Source: Owenia fusiformis
Lineage: Eukaryota; Annelida; Polychaeta; Sabellida; Oweniidae
NCBI GenBank assembly: GCA_903813345.2
Contig: CAIIXF020000001.1
Span: 11,639,915-11,701,914, forward strand
Length of the DNA stretch: 62,000 bases
Reading direction: 5' to 3'
The translations under genes were made by a program, and so were the position numbers. The notes below the pieces were generated by a model. That model did not search any database. It was not told where the DNA came from and saw nothing but the letters and a program-made list of their open reading frames with translations. Position 1 is the first letter of the stretch, and each line of letters begins with the position of its first letter. Of this stretch, positions 39,001 to 54,000 are shown one piece after another.

Positions 39001-42000
39001 AATTCTATTACAACTTTCCTGAACTACTATAAGAACTTCAGAAATTATATGGTTAATCAAGGTTCAAGTCCTAGATAGGGAGAAATTAGGTCAACTTTTT
39101 ATCTAGGTCAAAGGTCAAGAAATAGATAAATCTTAATTTTCTCAGTTTTCTCCATCAGCCTTCGATATTTTTTCTTCTGAATTTGTGGCATGCTGATATG
39201 TTTGCATTATTGTAATAATGCTTGTTTTTATGTTGTTTTGTTGTTTGTCAGGATGCAGTTCAGTGTTGTATGTCAATAATATACCAATAATTAAAATGTG
39301 TGGTTTTGTACACCCATTATGAAAGCCATGTTATGAAGGGGAGAGGTCAAGGTCACATAAAGTTAAATATGGAGTGTCTTACCTGGAGATTGAAGATGTT
39401 CCATTTAAGTTAAGGATTTATCAAATAAAACATAAAAAACACAAACCAAAATGAAAAATAAAATATTGTTACATTGTTAGGGTTTATTCATACATATTGT
39501 AAATCACTAATGGCAACAAAGGTCATGGTCATATGCAATGTCATGTGCTAGGTCAAACACTTAAAACTTTTGTCACTGACAAATCGCAAGTTCTCCCAAA
39601 TAAAATATATGGCTATTCAGTTTTACAGAAAAGGTTGCCATTTTTACATATTTTCTAGATGCCAATTTAATCCTTTAGGATGAAGTAATTGTTTAGATAA
39701 CATTGGGGGAGGGAGGTTTATGCTTCGCTTATTAGTATACCTTGTACCTTGACTAACATAGAACCTTGCTAATAAAATACCCAATTGAAGTCAAACAGAG
39801 TAACGTTTTGCATCACTCATAATAATTGCAATATTCTAATATATAAGACAGACTTGTTTTTGTTTATTTTTCAGGGGGAGGTCAGACTGGCACTTCACTA
39901 ATCAGTTTAGGTTGGTGACTTTGAACTCCTACATTGCACCCTGCTATTTTTACATTGTAATTGGGCCATCCCAGGGTAGAGGGGGTCAACAGGGTGCCTC
40001 ATAAAATTGAAATTATTCCAATACATCAAAAATAATAACAAGGCAAAATGCCAATGCAAAGTGTCACTACCTGTTATTTGTTACATATGCCAACCACCAA
40101 ACACCAACCACCAAACACCAACTACTGCCACAAAACAGTTGGAGACTATAACTTGTGATGGTGACATAACAAAGTTCATATCCAACTTTTTTATAAAGAT
40201 TTGCTATTACAACTAAGAAGCATATAATAAAATATTAAAAGTTAAAATTGTACTTAAACTAAACCTCTATATGTCCAAAATAAAGTACAATTTCATTTTA
40301 GATTATATCATTAAACCTTAAACCAATGATTGCACTTGCACATGTAAAGTAAAACCTGTAAAGTGAAACACCTCTAGAAGCAGAACACCTCTGTTAATGG
40401 AACACTTTTCAGATTCCTAAGACCAATAGACTTAATGCTAAATGAACCTCTATAAGTGGAACACCTCCTAAGCGGAACACTTTTTAGAGTTACCAAATAT
40501 GTTCCAATTAGACAGGTTCTACTGTTATAGGAGGATTCGCCAGTTACACATACAACATTGGTGGTAAAGTACAAACTCATTAAGATGAATGTCTGTTGCT
40601 CTTGTTTTTTAGACATGGATACTATATACAAACATGTACCCTTAGTATGTGAGAAAACTTAACAAAGTTGAGATGACTCCGAGTACAAAGAAATGTGATC
40701 TGACACATGTTCTATGTAATTTCCCCATTCATTATCATTATAAATACGATATATTATTATTTACTGGGAAAATACTGAATTATATCAAGATATCAATGGC
40801 GATCTGGAAGCTATTGAATATGAAAAGGGAATATATCAATCTTAAGCATGTGGTCTGACAGATTTTGAACAAATGATGAACCATTTAAAAGACTCTCACA
40901 AGATGAAGTGTCATACAATACTCCTACTGAAACTGGGCCCACTTAAATTTCGTTTTTTTTCAAATAATAGGCAAAATTAAGATTCTACCAATTTTCAATG
41001 CTTTCTGAACAAAAATCATGTAAATTTTCCATGTGCAATTCAACTCATTAAAATAATCCAAAACAGACACTGTCCCTATTTCACTCCTGCTTTTTGCCCA
41101 GTGTTATAGTGTTGACCCAAAAGATCAGTAAAAGCAGTACAGTATGGTCAATTGTAAGATCACATACGACTGAGACCAAATTGAATCTCAGCCAATATTT
41201 TGAAAATCAGAAAAAATGTCAAATTAAATAGCACCAAAATAATTAACAGTACAGTATGCCCTATGCCTCTCTTAAGACTACTCTTTATTGTGTACTCGAA
41301 CAAAAAGTATGCATACCATGTCTGTCTGTCTATGTTCATTCTAAAGAATTCTCTAAAAAAATTATGGACATGATTTTCTATATATAAATTAATATAAATT
41401 GTATTTGGACACTAAATTGCACACCTATATAATCTTAACAACTCCAGAAATTCTTTATGCAACAATGCCTGACTCCAGGTGCTTCTAAGATCGTAATTCA
41501 AGGTCAGTATGACCAAGAGGTATATGTGTAAGTCATTATAGTGGCCTGATTTCCAGGAGAACCAGGATGTGGACTGATGTGAAATGGTGTGACGGAAGCC
41601 TGGTGTGTGGTACATAGGTGACTTGACGTCATTACCTTACTTACACCCACCTTCTCATGTTATCTTAATTTACATCTGATTAGAAACATTGGAGCATACT
41701 GGGAAGCATTTGTTTATATTTTAAAAGTCCTTAGGTTGTTTGGAGCTAATTTGCTTCTATGTTATATGCAGTGAGAATTTTGAAACATTATTTATCAAAT
41801 CTTGCAAAATATTTCTGAGTTTGAGGACAAGTGCACTCATCGGAATCTTACGTAATTAAACAAAACACATGGTGATAAATATCGCACTCTGAAGAGTAAA
41901 ATTGCCACTATGTAATTTACCCAGCATGCCCAAACCTAACCATATCCTGGTACTAGTCTACTCTTGTTTTCCAGGAATTCTGATGACAAGATTTATATGG

Positions 42001-45000
42001 CACACACCCATCCACCCAGCCAACAGCACAAACCCAGAATTTGACTCTTTAAGTGCAATGAAAATAAAATGAAACTTATAGGTTAAGGTCATACAAACCA
42101 TGTACGTAACAATGTGAAACTTAAACTTGATATTATCTTATAAGACACAACTGAGATGTCTGTTTAATTTGAGTGGTTCACAGTTGACTTTGTAAATATA
42201 TTATGTTACTACAGATGTGTAAGTTATAGCTCATAAGTTAATCTTAATTTAATACCATATTCTTTTTTATCAAAGTGGATTTTGTATGGGAAAACATGGA
42301 ACAAGGCATTAACATCCAAAATGTCACCACCTACCATTTATTACAGACACCAAAGCCGAACTCTGAACACCATCCACAAAAAAGTTGGAAGCTATAACAA
42401 AATGTCAGCACTTGTGGTGATGACACAACTACTTTTACACAATGGGACAAATAAAAAAATCTACTTTTATATTAAAAATCTCCATTACAGGATACACAGT
42501 AACTTTTCCTAGATATTTCCTTTAACTGTATGATGGTGATATTCTAAGAAGTAACATGTAATACAAAGGGACAAAAAAAGGAAGGTGCTTGTGTGAGAAT
42601 CTTATACACCTCATCTAATTTATATCTGTGTTTTAACATCACCTTTCTTCTTCCAGTTCAAGAAACTGTAATCATTATATCTTCTGTAATAGATATGAGG
42701 TTAGATTTCCATTCCCAAAGGAGCTAGAATGTTAATGATTACAGTCAGAAAAACCTGTCTTAATGAACACCTCTCTCTAGTGAACACCTGTCTCTAGTGG
42801 GTACCCTTTCTCCACACATACTCTACTGACTGAAATTACCCTCTTGTAGTGAACACCTACCAACACTGAACATTTTTTCTTAGCACAAATTTCAATATAC
42901 ATAGGTTTTTACAAAAATATGGAATATGGATCAATTTCTTGACATAGATTAAAAGGGTGTATGTAAGGAATAATGGTACAACATGATCTTGTAAACTTTC
43001 TCAGATATCTGATTAGATCATATCGAAAAGAATTTTAGAGATGTGTATCTGTAAAATGTCATTCATTAAAGAATAAATCAAATAATTCACACCAAGTCAG
43101 AATGATCTAAGAAGATTCAGTTTTCCAGTATTTAGAACTACCCAAAGTTTTGAAAATAGGGAACAGAAAAACATAGTAGACAAGATAGATATTCCTAATG
43201 ATCCTTATTCCCTTGTGTGTGGATTCTTCAGCATCAAATAATTGAATCCAGTGATATGGCCAGGGTGGGTATGGAATTCAAAATTCCAAAGGCAAGTTTC
43301 AAATCCCATATTCCACTAAGGGCTGAAATAAACAAGGCATTAACATGCAAAATGTCACCACCATTTGATACAGACACCAACTGCTGATCACCAACCACCG
43401 ATCGCTAATCACCAACCGCCGTAGCAAAAGAACGGAGACCATATCAATATGTCACCACTTTTTGGTGGAGACATAAAAATTCACCCCAGGAAAGATGAAA
43501 CCCATAACCTTTTGAATATCAATCAGTTAAGCTTTGGAAAAGACTGGCTCTTTTACATCAACATTGCATCTATAGTTGAATTTTACTCACAAAGTCAATG
43601 ATTCATTGAGTGTTTTATATCAAACTTAGTCTCGCACACAGACTGAAAATCATGAAATCAAGTCCACATGTGTAATTAGAGCCAAAATGATTATAATAAT
43701 GAATTGTTTCACTCTCACATGACATAACTGTTAAATGTAAATTGTTTTTAAACTAAACTTGATGTGAAATATAACATCATTAACAAATCCTGTAATAAAG
43801 AATTATTTTGATCAAAAAATTGATATGTGCTAGTTTTTGTTTAATTGCCAGAAACTCTGACTCCAGTCTGTGTTAGGAGGCAATGGGAGGATACTTTTAC
43901 ATTTATGTTTGCCATCTGGGTCTACAAATCTTTATTCAGTCTCAAAACTCAGAATCAAAATGGTAGCATTGTAGCCATATGATTTCAGGTTGTCAATCAT
44001 CATATTTATGAATGGAGGTTTATACTACAGGGTGAACCAAGCAAATAAATCAACTTTACAATGATGATTATAAATACATATCAGTACAAGGCATTACATG
44101 CAAAATGTCACCATCTGCCATTTGTTACAGACACCGAACATTGAATCAAAATGCCAAACACCAACTGCTGAATGCCAACCACCATCCACAAAAAAGTTGG
44201 AGACCATAACAATATGTCACTACTTGTGGTGGTGACATAATAATACTGTATTACATATGTAAAAAGTCAATTCTAAATACATGGATTGGTTATTTTTAGC
44301 TCACTCTGTATAACACAACATCTAAAAATGTGTTTATGAAACAACAATAAATTATAAAAACACATGTAACCACTTACAAAGTCTACTGAGAAAACACAAA
44401 TAACTGAATTAAACTACTTGTTTTTTGTTTCATAATACGCAGGCATATCAAAGGTAAATCACTTTTAATGAACATGTTTTCCGCTAAAAGCAGCTGGGTC
44501 TTTGTGGGGAACATAGTAGGCTCAGACCCAATTGTATCAAATGTTAACAGAGCTCATAACTTCAGTAAAAGTTTCTAAGTTCTTAGTCATTTTTCACTAT
44601 GAAGAATGACCTAAACAGTATGTGCCTTGAAAATGTTTCTTGGGAAAGTGTATGATTTGTTTCTATATGTTATTAGTGCTGTATACTATAAACTTCAGTA
44701 AGATTAATACAAACATTTGTTGTTATTCCACAGTTTATTTTCAAGGACGATAATGAAAACAAAACTCTGTTAAGAGCATTTTCATAATTAATATAGACAA
44801 ACAGGAAATTCCAACAATGAAATACTAAACAAAATATACACTGTATTTATATACTTTAAATCTATATTCAAATGGTTGAACTTTGATATTTAGAGAGGGG
44901 GAAGTTCTAATCTCAGTACATGGACTTTTCAGGTGACCTTGACCTCCAATAGCACCTCTTACTGGACAAACAATTTATCCCAAAAGGATTGCCCAGAATG

Positions 45001-48000
45001 TTTCAAATGTACTGTAGGTATAATCACCCCCCCCCCACCATCTCCCCCTGTTTATACAAACAATAAATAGTGTCACCACCTGGTAGTAATTGCAAAAGTG
45101 TAACTCATTGTTACAGTCAAGGAAACCAAATGCCAAGTAAAGTTCAATGACCATGTTCAATGTTCAAAACTCAACTGGTCAACTGAGGCTACCATGACCA
45201 TATATCACAAGCAAAGACTGCAATTCTCAAAACAAACATTTATCACATAATATCACAATCACATGTCTGATCATGACTTCAAACAAAAATTGTGACCATC
45301 TTGTAATTCAATGCTCTAAACCAATATATTGTTCCAACAATAACTCATGGTTTCTTCATTCACATAAAGCCTGGTTACTACAAACAGTTTTAAGAATCTG
45401 GTCAAAATGGGATAGATTGATGATTATGTGTCATAAACAACTGTTTGAAAAGTTGAAAAGTGGTTAAGCTAATAGAGTAAATATGCTAAAATATATACCT
45501 CCTATGCTATTGGATATCCTTGACGGAGACATGTACATTCCCACACAAATAAATGCATACATAAGGCTAGACAGAATAATATAATCCAGGCAAGACTCTC
45601 AAATGTTCCAATTTCTCATCCCATCGATGTAGCAACATATGAATTGAATAAATTTCAAACAATATTTACAATTAAAGAACAATTGCATCCCAAATACATG
45701 TACTCGTATATCCCAAAGAGATCCATGTTAGCTTATTGTGTAAATTTTGATCAATTATGATTTGAAACCCAGAAACTTGCCACTTCTTCAAAATATACCA
45801 AGAACAAAAAAGATGAATGAATGTAACAATAGAATAATAACTAGATTTGTAAATTGAACAAAGTTCAATTTAAGACTCCAGATTGATTTACTTGAGTAGG
45901 TAGCTGAGTAAGTAACTGAGTAGCAAGCTGAGTAAGTAGATGATTAAGTAATTGAGTGAGTAGCTGAGTAGGTAGCTGAGAAGGAAGCTGAGTAAGCAGC
46001 TGAGTAGGTAGCTGAGTAAGTAGCTGAGTAGGTAGCCGAGAAGTAGGTAGCTAAGTAGGTAGCCGAGTAGGTATGTAGGTAGGTAGGTAAGTAGGAATTT
46101 TTGACCGAAAGTCGGATTGAAATTTGGTTTGCAGATTCAGATTCCTGGGAAAATTCTACCCTTATTTCATAACTCATACATTAAATTTGGAGATTTTTTA
46201 TTTTGACCCACTTTTAGGACGCCATATCTCAAAAATGGGTCAAAATACTTTCTGACGGCAAAAGGCTATCACTATTAGCACACTCTTTTCTACCTGTATA
46301 CAAAATTTCGAAGCAAATCCTAAAAGTGTAGTGCCAGAATCGTAAAAATAAGGAAAAACTATGAATTTGACCTAGATTTTGACCTAGGCATTTTGGTGTC
46401 CAAATATTGAAACTAGGTAGCCTTTGAGGTCCCCTTCTTTTATAGGAATTCATTATCTTAAGCTGTACTCAGTCTATATCTCGTATTTTACACTTCAAAA
46501 AAATATCTTTTTTTCTTGACTTTCTATCAGGATACCATCAGATCGATTTTTCTCGAAATTTCAAAACGCCATAACTTCCGAACGGGAAGTCGGATCGAAA
46601 TTTGGTTTGCAGTTTCGGATTCCTGAGAAAATTCTTTCCTTAATTCATAACTCATACGTTGAGTTTGGAGAAATTTTTATTTTGACCTACTTTTCGGACA
46701 CCATATCTCAAAAGTGGGTCAAAATACTTTCTGACGGCAAAAGGCTTCCCCTATAAGCACACTCTTGGCTATATGTATACAAAATTTCGAAGAATATAAT
46801 TAATCTGTAGTGTCAGAATCGCAAAAATAAGGAAAAACTTTGAATTTGACCTAGATTTTGACCTAGGCATTTTGGTGTCCAAAATTTTATGAAAAGAAGG
46901 TCTTGAGGTCCCTTTCTTTTATGGGCTTCCATTATGTTTAGCTGTGCTTAGTCTATATCTCGTATTTTACACTTCAAAAAAATATTTTTTCCCATTGAAT
47001 TAACATGGGGCACCAAATTTAGCGATTTTTGAATTTTCAAAACGCCATAACTTCTGAACCGGAAGTCAGATCGAAATTTGGTTTTCAGATTCGGAATCCT
47101 GAGAAAATTTCCTATAAGACTGATATCCTGGACATTGGATTCGGAGAACTTTTTTTTGGACCTCGTTTTCGGACACTGATATCTCGAAATCGGTTTGAGA
47201 TACCAAAAAACTAAATCGACCCTAGCTTTTCTACTTTTTTATGAGGAACACAATGAAAAAAACCCGGATTGAAAATATTGAAGGACGACCGAGAAAATTG
47301 AAAAAAGTGACAAAGTACTGGATTTGACCTAGTTCTTGACCTTTGACCTAGATAAAAATTTGACCTAATTTCCCATCATCCCAGATACATTCCCTAGTTG
47401 ATCATGTAAGCAGCTTAAAGTAAGCTCTTCTAGTTGGTGAGAAATCTGGGAAGGAGGAAGAGGAAGAAAGAATAATAATAAGAAAACTGGCAAAAGCAAT
47501 AGACTCCAGATTTTCATCTGGAGTCTAATAATATATAGACTATTATGATTTTCAGAAAATGGGCATAACAATCACTAAAAAAGCATTAAAATGCAAAATA
47601 TCACCACCTGCCATTTGTAACAGATGCCACACTCCAAACACCAACCACAGTCACAAAAACCTTGGAGACCATAACAATATGTCATCACTTAAGATTGAGA
47701 TATTGTCAAGCTTGGAACTGGGCTGCATTCTTAATTCAATTCAATTCAATTCAGCTTTATTTCTTATATATAGTATTATTTACAAGGATCAATTTCAATC
47801 TAGAGCAGTCTTCTCTGTTTGTATGAAGCACTGATAAGAAGGAATGATATGAGCAAAATTGATTTTGGGATGAGACAAATATTGCTTGTTGCTATCTCTA
47901 ACTACAACTGTATAATCTGAGTTAACCCAATTTTGAAAGAGATGCTCAGGTAACTTTTTGTGGCAATTCTTTAGTCCTTCTATGAATCATAAAACATCAG

Positions 48001-51000
48001 AATATTAATGCACAACCTATTAGTTTGAAAATAGATTGAAATTTTTGAAAGGTCCACATGCTAATGAATTAGATTTTCTTTTTGACGTGTGCTCCTAATT
48101 TCACTGGTATTTTAAGTAAGAGTCCATTCCCCTACTTATTACCTGAGTATCTCTCTACAGTCTATTCCAGTCACACATGTCAAGTTGCATTTACATAACA
48201 TGGAGAGAATTGAAACCCAAACACCAACAACAAGAGTACTAAAAGAAGCTACATAGATGGCAGTAGGTTTTTAACATTTGAATCAATTAAGATCAAGAAT
48301 GTGGATTTTGCCATACTGTTCAAATATTGCTGAAATCCTGAAAAATTTAACATAAAAAGGTCACTTTGCAAATTATACTGTAATTTAGTTGAAAATATCC
48401 CAATTCCAAGCCTATGCCGCTCATGAGTTAGGGCACAGTTTAACAATAGTTTACAATAACTGTCTCATTTTCAGTTGACCATGTTCAAATATTTGGAACA
48501 AACAAGAAAATTAAGTATTGCCTGAACTGGAGATTGAATCTGGGACCTATTGCGTAGTACGTACATGCTCTACCACTGAGCTATATGGGTGGACTCTATT
48601 GAATCATTCCTTGTCATATTTGTGAAAATATGAAAAATGCCTGAATGCTTCAATACATTGCTCGTACTCTAAAGAATTGAGCCATCCTTCACCAATGTAC
48701 ATCTACCTTAATGGGCTCATACCTGGTTCTAAAGTTAATGTACTATCCTTCAATGGGTTAGTGAGTGCATGGTTTTAGCAAGGGACTATGTCCAACCAGG
48801 ACATTTTAGAGGACAATTAGTTGAGAATTCAAGAAATCATTGTGGTAAGTCACACCTTCTCAATCTCTTTTCTTTAAACGATGCAAGAGAGAGAGAGGGA
48901 TAATGTGAGTATCAAAATGGGAAAAGGAGACATTTTGATAAACAGCTTGTCTTCACAGCCCCAGTGTCAATGAATAAGTTCTAATAAACCCAGCCTAGTT
49001 CTTGTATAAAAGCTAAAATTGATCATAATTCCTACTTACTTCACAAATTCCCAGACGTACACCTCAACTTTGACATCATCTGTAGATTGTTTGCCACTCA
49101 GTGTCGTGCATGTGTTTGGAAGTCGTATTATTTGGTCCTTTCCTGCATTCGCCACTGGAGGCTCATTACCCGCTATCACGTGAAATAAAAATGGAAAAAG
49201 TATGATAAAAATGTTTGGTATAGTATTGGAATGCATTTTGTCTCTGGGTTGAACCAAATCAACGTTTATTCGTTGTTTTGTAAATCTTGATTGTCCCTCA
49301 GGATTCCTTCATCTAACTGTGTTGTTCATCAAATTATTTTACACTGTCTTTGGAAAACTTTTAACATCCACTGTTTTTAGCTTATTCCTTGATTATTTTC
49401 CCTCTATTTTGTTTATAAATGATGATATCAAAATGTGAAATGATAGTTTTAAAATCTCCAGCAGAAATTGATTCAGGCTGGAGCTAAAAAACTAAATATA
49501 AATTGAGTGTCACAGAAAGGAAAGAACCAAAGCCGTTCCTGTAAATGCTTTTATACTTTTTCACCTTAACAGTTACATCTCTGATAAGGCACTTCTCAGG
49601 TTAAAGATAAGGGAATATAAAAGATAAACATGATGATGGATACCTATGAACTGATACCTAGGATTCATAGTAAAATACAACATTTCAGATTCAGCTTTTT
49701 ATTTATTAACATTTATCTAATCTGTAATATGGCAATGTTTTACATTAAATCTAGCAACGCATAAATAAATAAATGTATAATAACAATAATAATGTGCAGA
49801 CAGATGTGGGACGGGGACTTAGATACATACATCTAAGCATGAGTGTGTATAACTTGAAGAATGATTTGCTAAGCCACACTGGCATGTGTTTTACCTTCAA
49901 GCTCGATTTTTTACATAATTCTTCCATCATCATTTAAGTGCCTGATATAAATGACCTAAAGGTGTAAAGTTTTAACTGAACTTTTTAAGTATTATGTTAT
50001 GTCATTTATAACATTATTAAGTATTTTCTATTGAAGTTTTTGTGACGTCATGGTGCATCTGAGCATAGACCTGAAGCTTTGAGCCAGTAGTCAGAGAATG
50101 TAGACATGAAGCTTCAAATCTTGTGGCTATCAAGATAATAAGGGCACATAAGATTTATTGTGGTGCCTTTTGGAGCTGTGTGGGGCTCTCTGTTCACCAA
50201 CATGAACACTTTGGGATAGATGGCAGTGCATGGCATGGATATAAAATATACCCCCATTCACACCAAATGCAAAAATTAAATTAAATTAATGCCAAAATTT
50301 ATTCCATAATAACATGTTTTCCCTGGGAGATAAACAGGGAATAGAAATGATATTCAAAACATCCTGCATCAGATCCCATATCAGCCAAAATCCCATATCA
50401 CATCCCATATTGGATCCAATATTAAAAGATACTACAGATTAAGGGAAGGAGGGAGGGGGTAACGCATAATTGTAATTACATATAATTTTATTCTGAACTG
50501 ATACAATGCATCAATAAAACATTTTAATTTCCTTGAAATAAAGTGCAAATGGCTACCATACTTAAATGGGAAAGAATAAAAGGCATCAAACATATTATAT
50601 AATTGGAACTTTGAATGGAAACTGAAGTTCTCCATGTCTAAATTGTATACTATTGTCCTTTTAAAAATGTATGAAAAGCACTAAGAAAAAACGAAATACA
50701 AAATAATCAGAAAATGAATGAATGATCCATTTTTCAGCAAAGGTTCAGATAAAAAATTCCTGGTACTTCAAATACCAGACAAACAAAAAAGAAGTTGCAT
50801 AGAAACCAATTATCATGTGGAGAAAGTAGTGCTTAAATGATATAACATGATATGTAATACTAAGTAGCTTGGCTTTAACCCTATGATGGATTGGTGAAAA
50901 AATGTTTTTGAAGATTACAGTATTCAATGTTAAGCAACTATCATAGTAGAGAGATAAATAAACAACCCAAAGGGTGAACAATACTGTACCTAGAAATAAT

Positions 51001-54000
51001 AGTATGGGCATAATCTAGCTAGTCAGTGGCATGGGAGGCTATCAAATTCAAAATGACCACCATAAAATTGACCAAGTATGTATAAAATTGAAGAAAGTCT
51101 TGATTTTCATATGAAGAAACATCCCTAAAAATTTCAAAATGAAAATCTGTCAGTAGTTTACCTGGTAATGCTGAGATGGGACTTTGAAGACAAGATTTTG
51201 TGATGGAAAATCAAAAAAAAGTAAATTTTAATAATTACCCAGTAAACACAAACCCAAAATTATTTAGTTCTAGATTTTCATACTAAAAAAACATGCCTGA
51301 ACATTTCAAATCAATCTGTCAAGCAGTTTGAAAAGTGAGATGCCACCACATGCAGGCCGAAGCTCATTTCAATAACAAAAATGGCAAGGGTAATTGTTGT
51401 CTAGTTTAGATTATTCAATTCATACTGTAGTCTTACAACCCAAAGATTGCAAATACAGTAGAACCTGCGTATATTGAACATTTGTTTCCTGAGAAAAAAT
51501 GTTCAGAGTTGGTAGATGTTCACTTTAGAGAAAGTAAATACAGAAGTCAGTAGAGTATGTGCGGAGGAAGAGTGTCCACTATAGAGACATGTGTTAACTA
51601 GAGAGAGGTGTTCACTAAGACAAGTTTTACTGTATAGAACTACATGTAGTTTCTGTCAAATATTCTCAACTGGTAACCTATACTTTTAGAACATTGGCAG
51701 TCAATTCTCCTTCAATTTCCATTATTTCATACACATTGTCAAACATTGTCTACAATATATTAGTTTGAAAGGTTTAAGAGAACATGTACATGTTCAACTT
51801 TATTTTTAATGAATTTGTCAATAAACAACAGTTTCCTATATAAGAAGCATTTGGTAACCTTTGATCTGAGAATTGTTTACATATTTATCCCAGCAAGTTA
51901 TCTGCAATATTTGGGGAATAAGGTATGCTTTAACATGTATTGTAAACTGAAGAATATCAGAACATTAACATCTTAATTACATAAATAAACATTCCAATAT
52001 TTAGCAATCCAAACACTGAAAAATACCCTCATTTTGTTTACAATTACAAAATAAAATAACAAGGCATTAACATGCAAAATGTCACCACCTGTAATTTGTT
52101 ACAGATGCCAAATGCTGACTGCTGAACATCAACCATTGACTGCCAGACACCATCCATAAAAAGATGAATTTTGTAACAATATGTCACCACTTTTGTTGGT
52201 GACATAAACATTGTTGTCTTGTTAACAGTGAATGAAAGTGAAACCATATATCTTAATTTATAAAACTAAGAATTGATCCATTTGTCTCTGGTCAGGGTAA
52301 TGTTGGGGTTTTCCTTGGAATAATTCTGATATCTTTCCTCAATCATGATATATCCTGGGTCGAAATCATATTTTCCCTCAGATAACAAGATTTTTTGTAA
52401 TGATACAATGTTAAGTAGCCCAAATGTGTTATTTTGAAAGTTACCTTCAAAATAATGATTATAAGAGTTACGAGAGAAATTATTCCATTTTTCGCTCAAA
52501 AAGAGTTAAAAAATATCTGGATTTACTGCATCATGGTTTGTTTAATGCAAGTTCACCTACCAGTTACATTTTATTTTTCATTGTTTAGTGATTTACAGCA
52601 CCATGGAAATTAATATGTCATAAATAAAAATCATTGTATAAACTCAGAAACTTCCTAACTCCAGGGAAGCATTCTAATTTTTCAAATAATTGCCATGATG
52701 AGAATCAATGCACATGGGTGTTTATTACCAAGAAAAACATCTCAGGAATCAGGTCTTTGATTTATTTTAGGGTTTAGCCATGGTAATGGGTGTCATCAAA
52801 GAAAATTTACCATGGGAGCTGAGTGAAGGAAGATGTGTGATTAGTAGGCATTATTTTGCTTTTAGTTCCCTCTAACAGTACCGCAAGCAGATGTAGAATA
52901 CAATGTACTACAACTGTCCATATTTGTTTACAATCTTTTTAGTTTCCATGGATTTACAATTAGCCATAAATAACAGCAAGAGCACTAGGGCAGAATAACC
53001 AGTAAACCTTTCCACCCAAGTCTAAATCTACGAGGATTCCATTAAAAAACACAAGCATCAACAAACCACTAAACTTAACAAGCAGTTATTAGGAGCCCTC
53101 GTTCCTCCTGCGAAAAATACTTTATAATTAAGATTAATATATTTTTGTAATTGTTTCCACTCTTGAGGAGTGTGAAATTATGAAGAGGCAGACATTTTCG
53201 GCATTTTAGTTATGTCTGTTTAATTCTAACCAGGGGTAGACTTTTGCTTTTTGACCCATAATTTCCTGAACATAAATTACTTTTCAAAAAGTTTTTCAAT
53301 CATGAAAGCCTTCAAGGAATATTGCATTTAACTCTTTTCTGTCTAGATGTGGTTATTATGACCATGTTAACCCAGATAATGCCTGATTGGAATGTTTCTT
53401 TAATGTTATCACAATTTTTTGCTATCACAATTTTTTGTTCAGACATGGCGATGAAACCAATGAAGACCACATGCAACAATGTACAGTAGACTCATAACAG
53501 AATACCTACTTTTTCAGAATCCTACATCCAGACAGCCACCCTGTGTTCTAAACTAAGTAATAATAGGTACCCTCTGATTAGTACAAAATGATGATGATTT
53601 GGAGAAAACATCCACTTTTTATACAAAGATAACACAGACAAGGAACAAAAGTAAATGCTTGTTTTGTTGTTGGTTACGTAACATGTTAATGACATCACAT
53701 ATTTAATCAATATAGAATCAAATCATTTAAATTATTTGTTTGTTTCGTTACTGATGGGGCAATATGTGACTGATGTTTTTGTGATACGTCATATCTTCAA
53801 ATCACAATCAAATCATATGACGAATTGGTAGTCGCCTTGATGGTTGCCATATAAGCTAATAAAGGTGGGACTTATGGAACCGGAAGTCACATGAATGGTT
53901 CAACCCCGTTCCATAGTGTGAAGGGCTCCATCCACTTCATGGGAAGCCTTCAGGAAAATGTTATGGCCTTATATGGAAGTTCAAATGTAAAATATGAGCA

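Noticed and set aside
48527-48599. Functional tRNA gene
   Set aside because: A and B box-like words are present, but the acceptor and anticodon stems do not pair, so it is listed only as a tRNA-like pseudogene.
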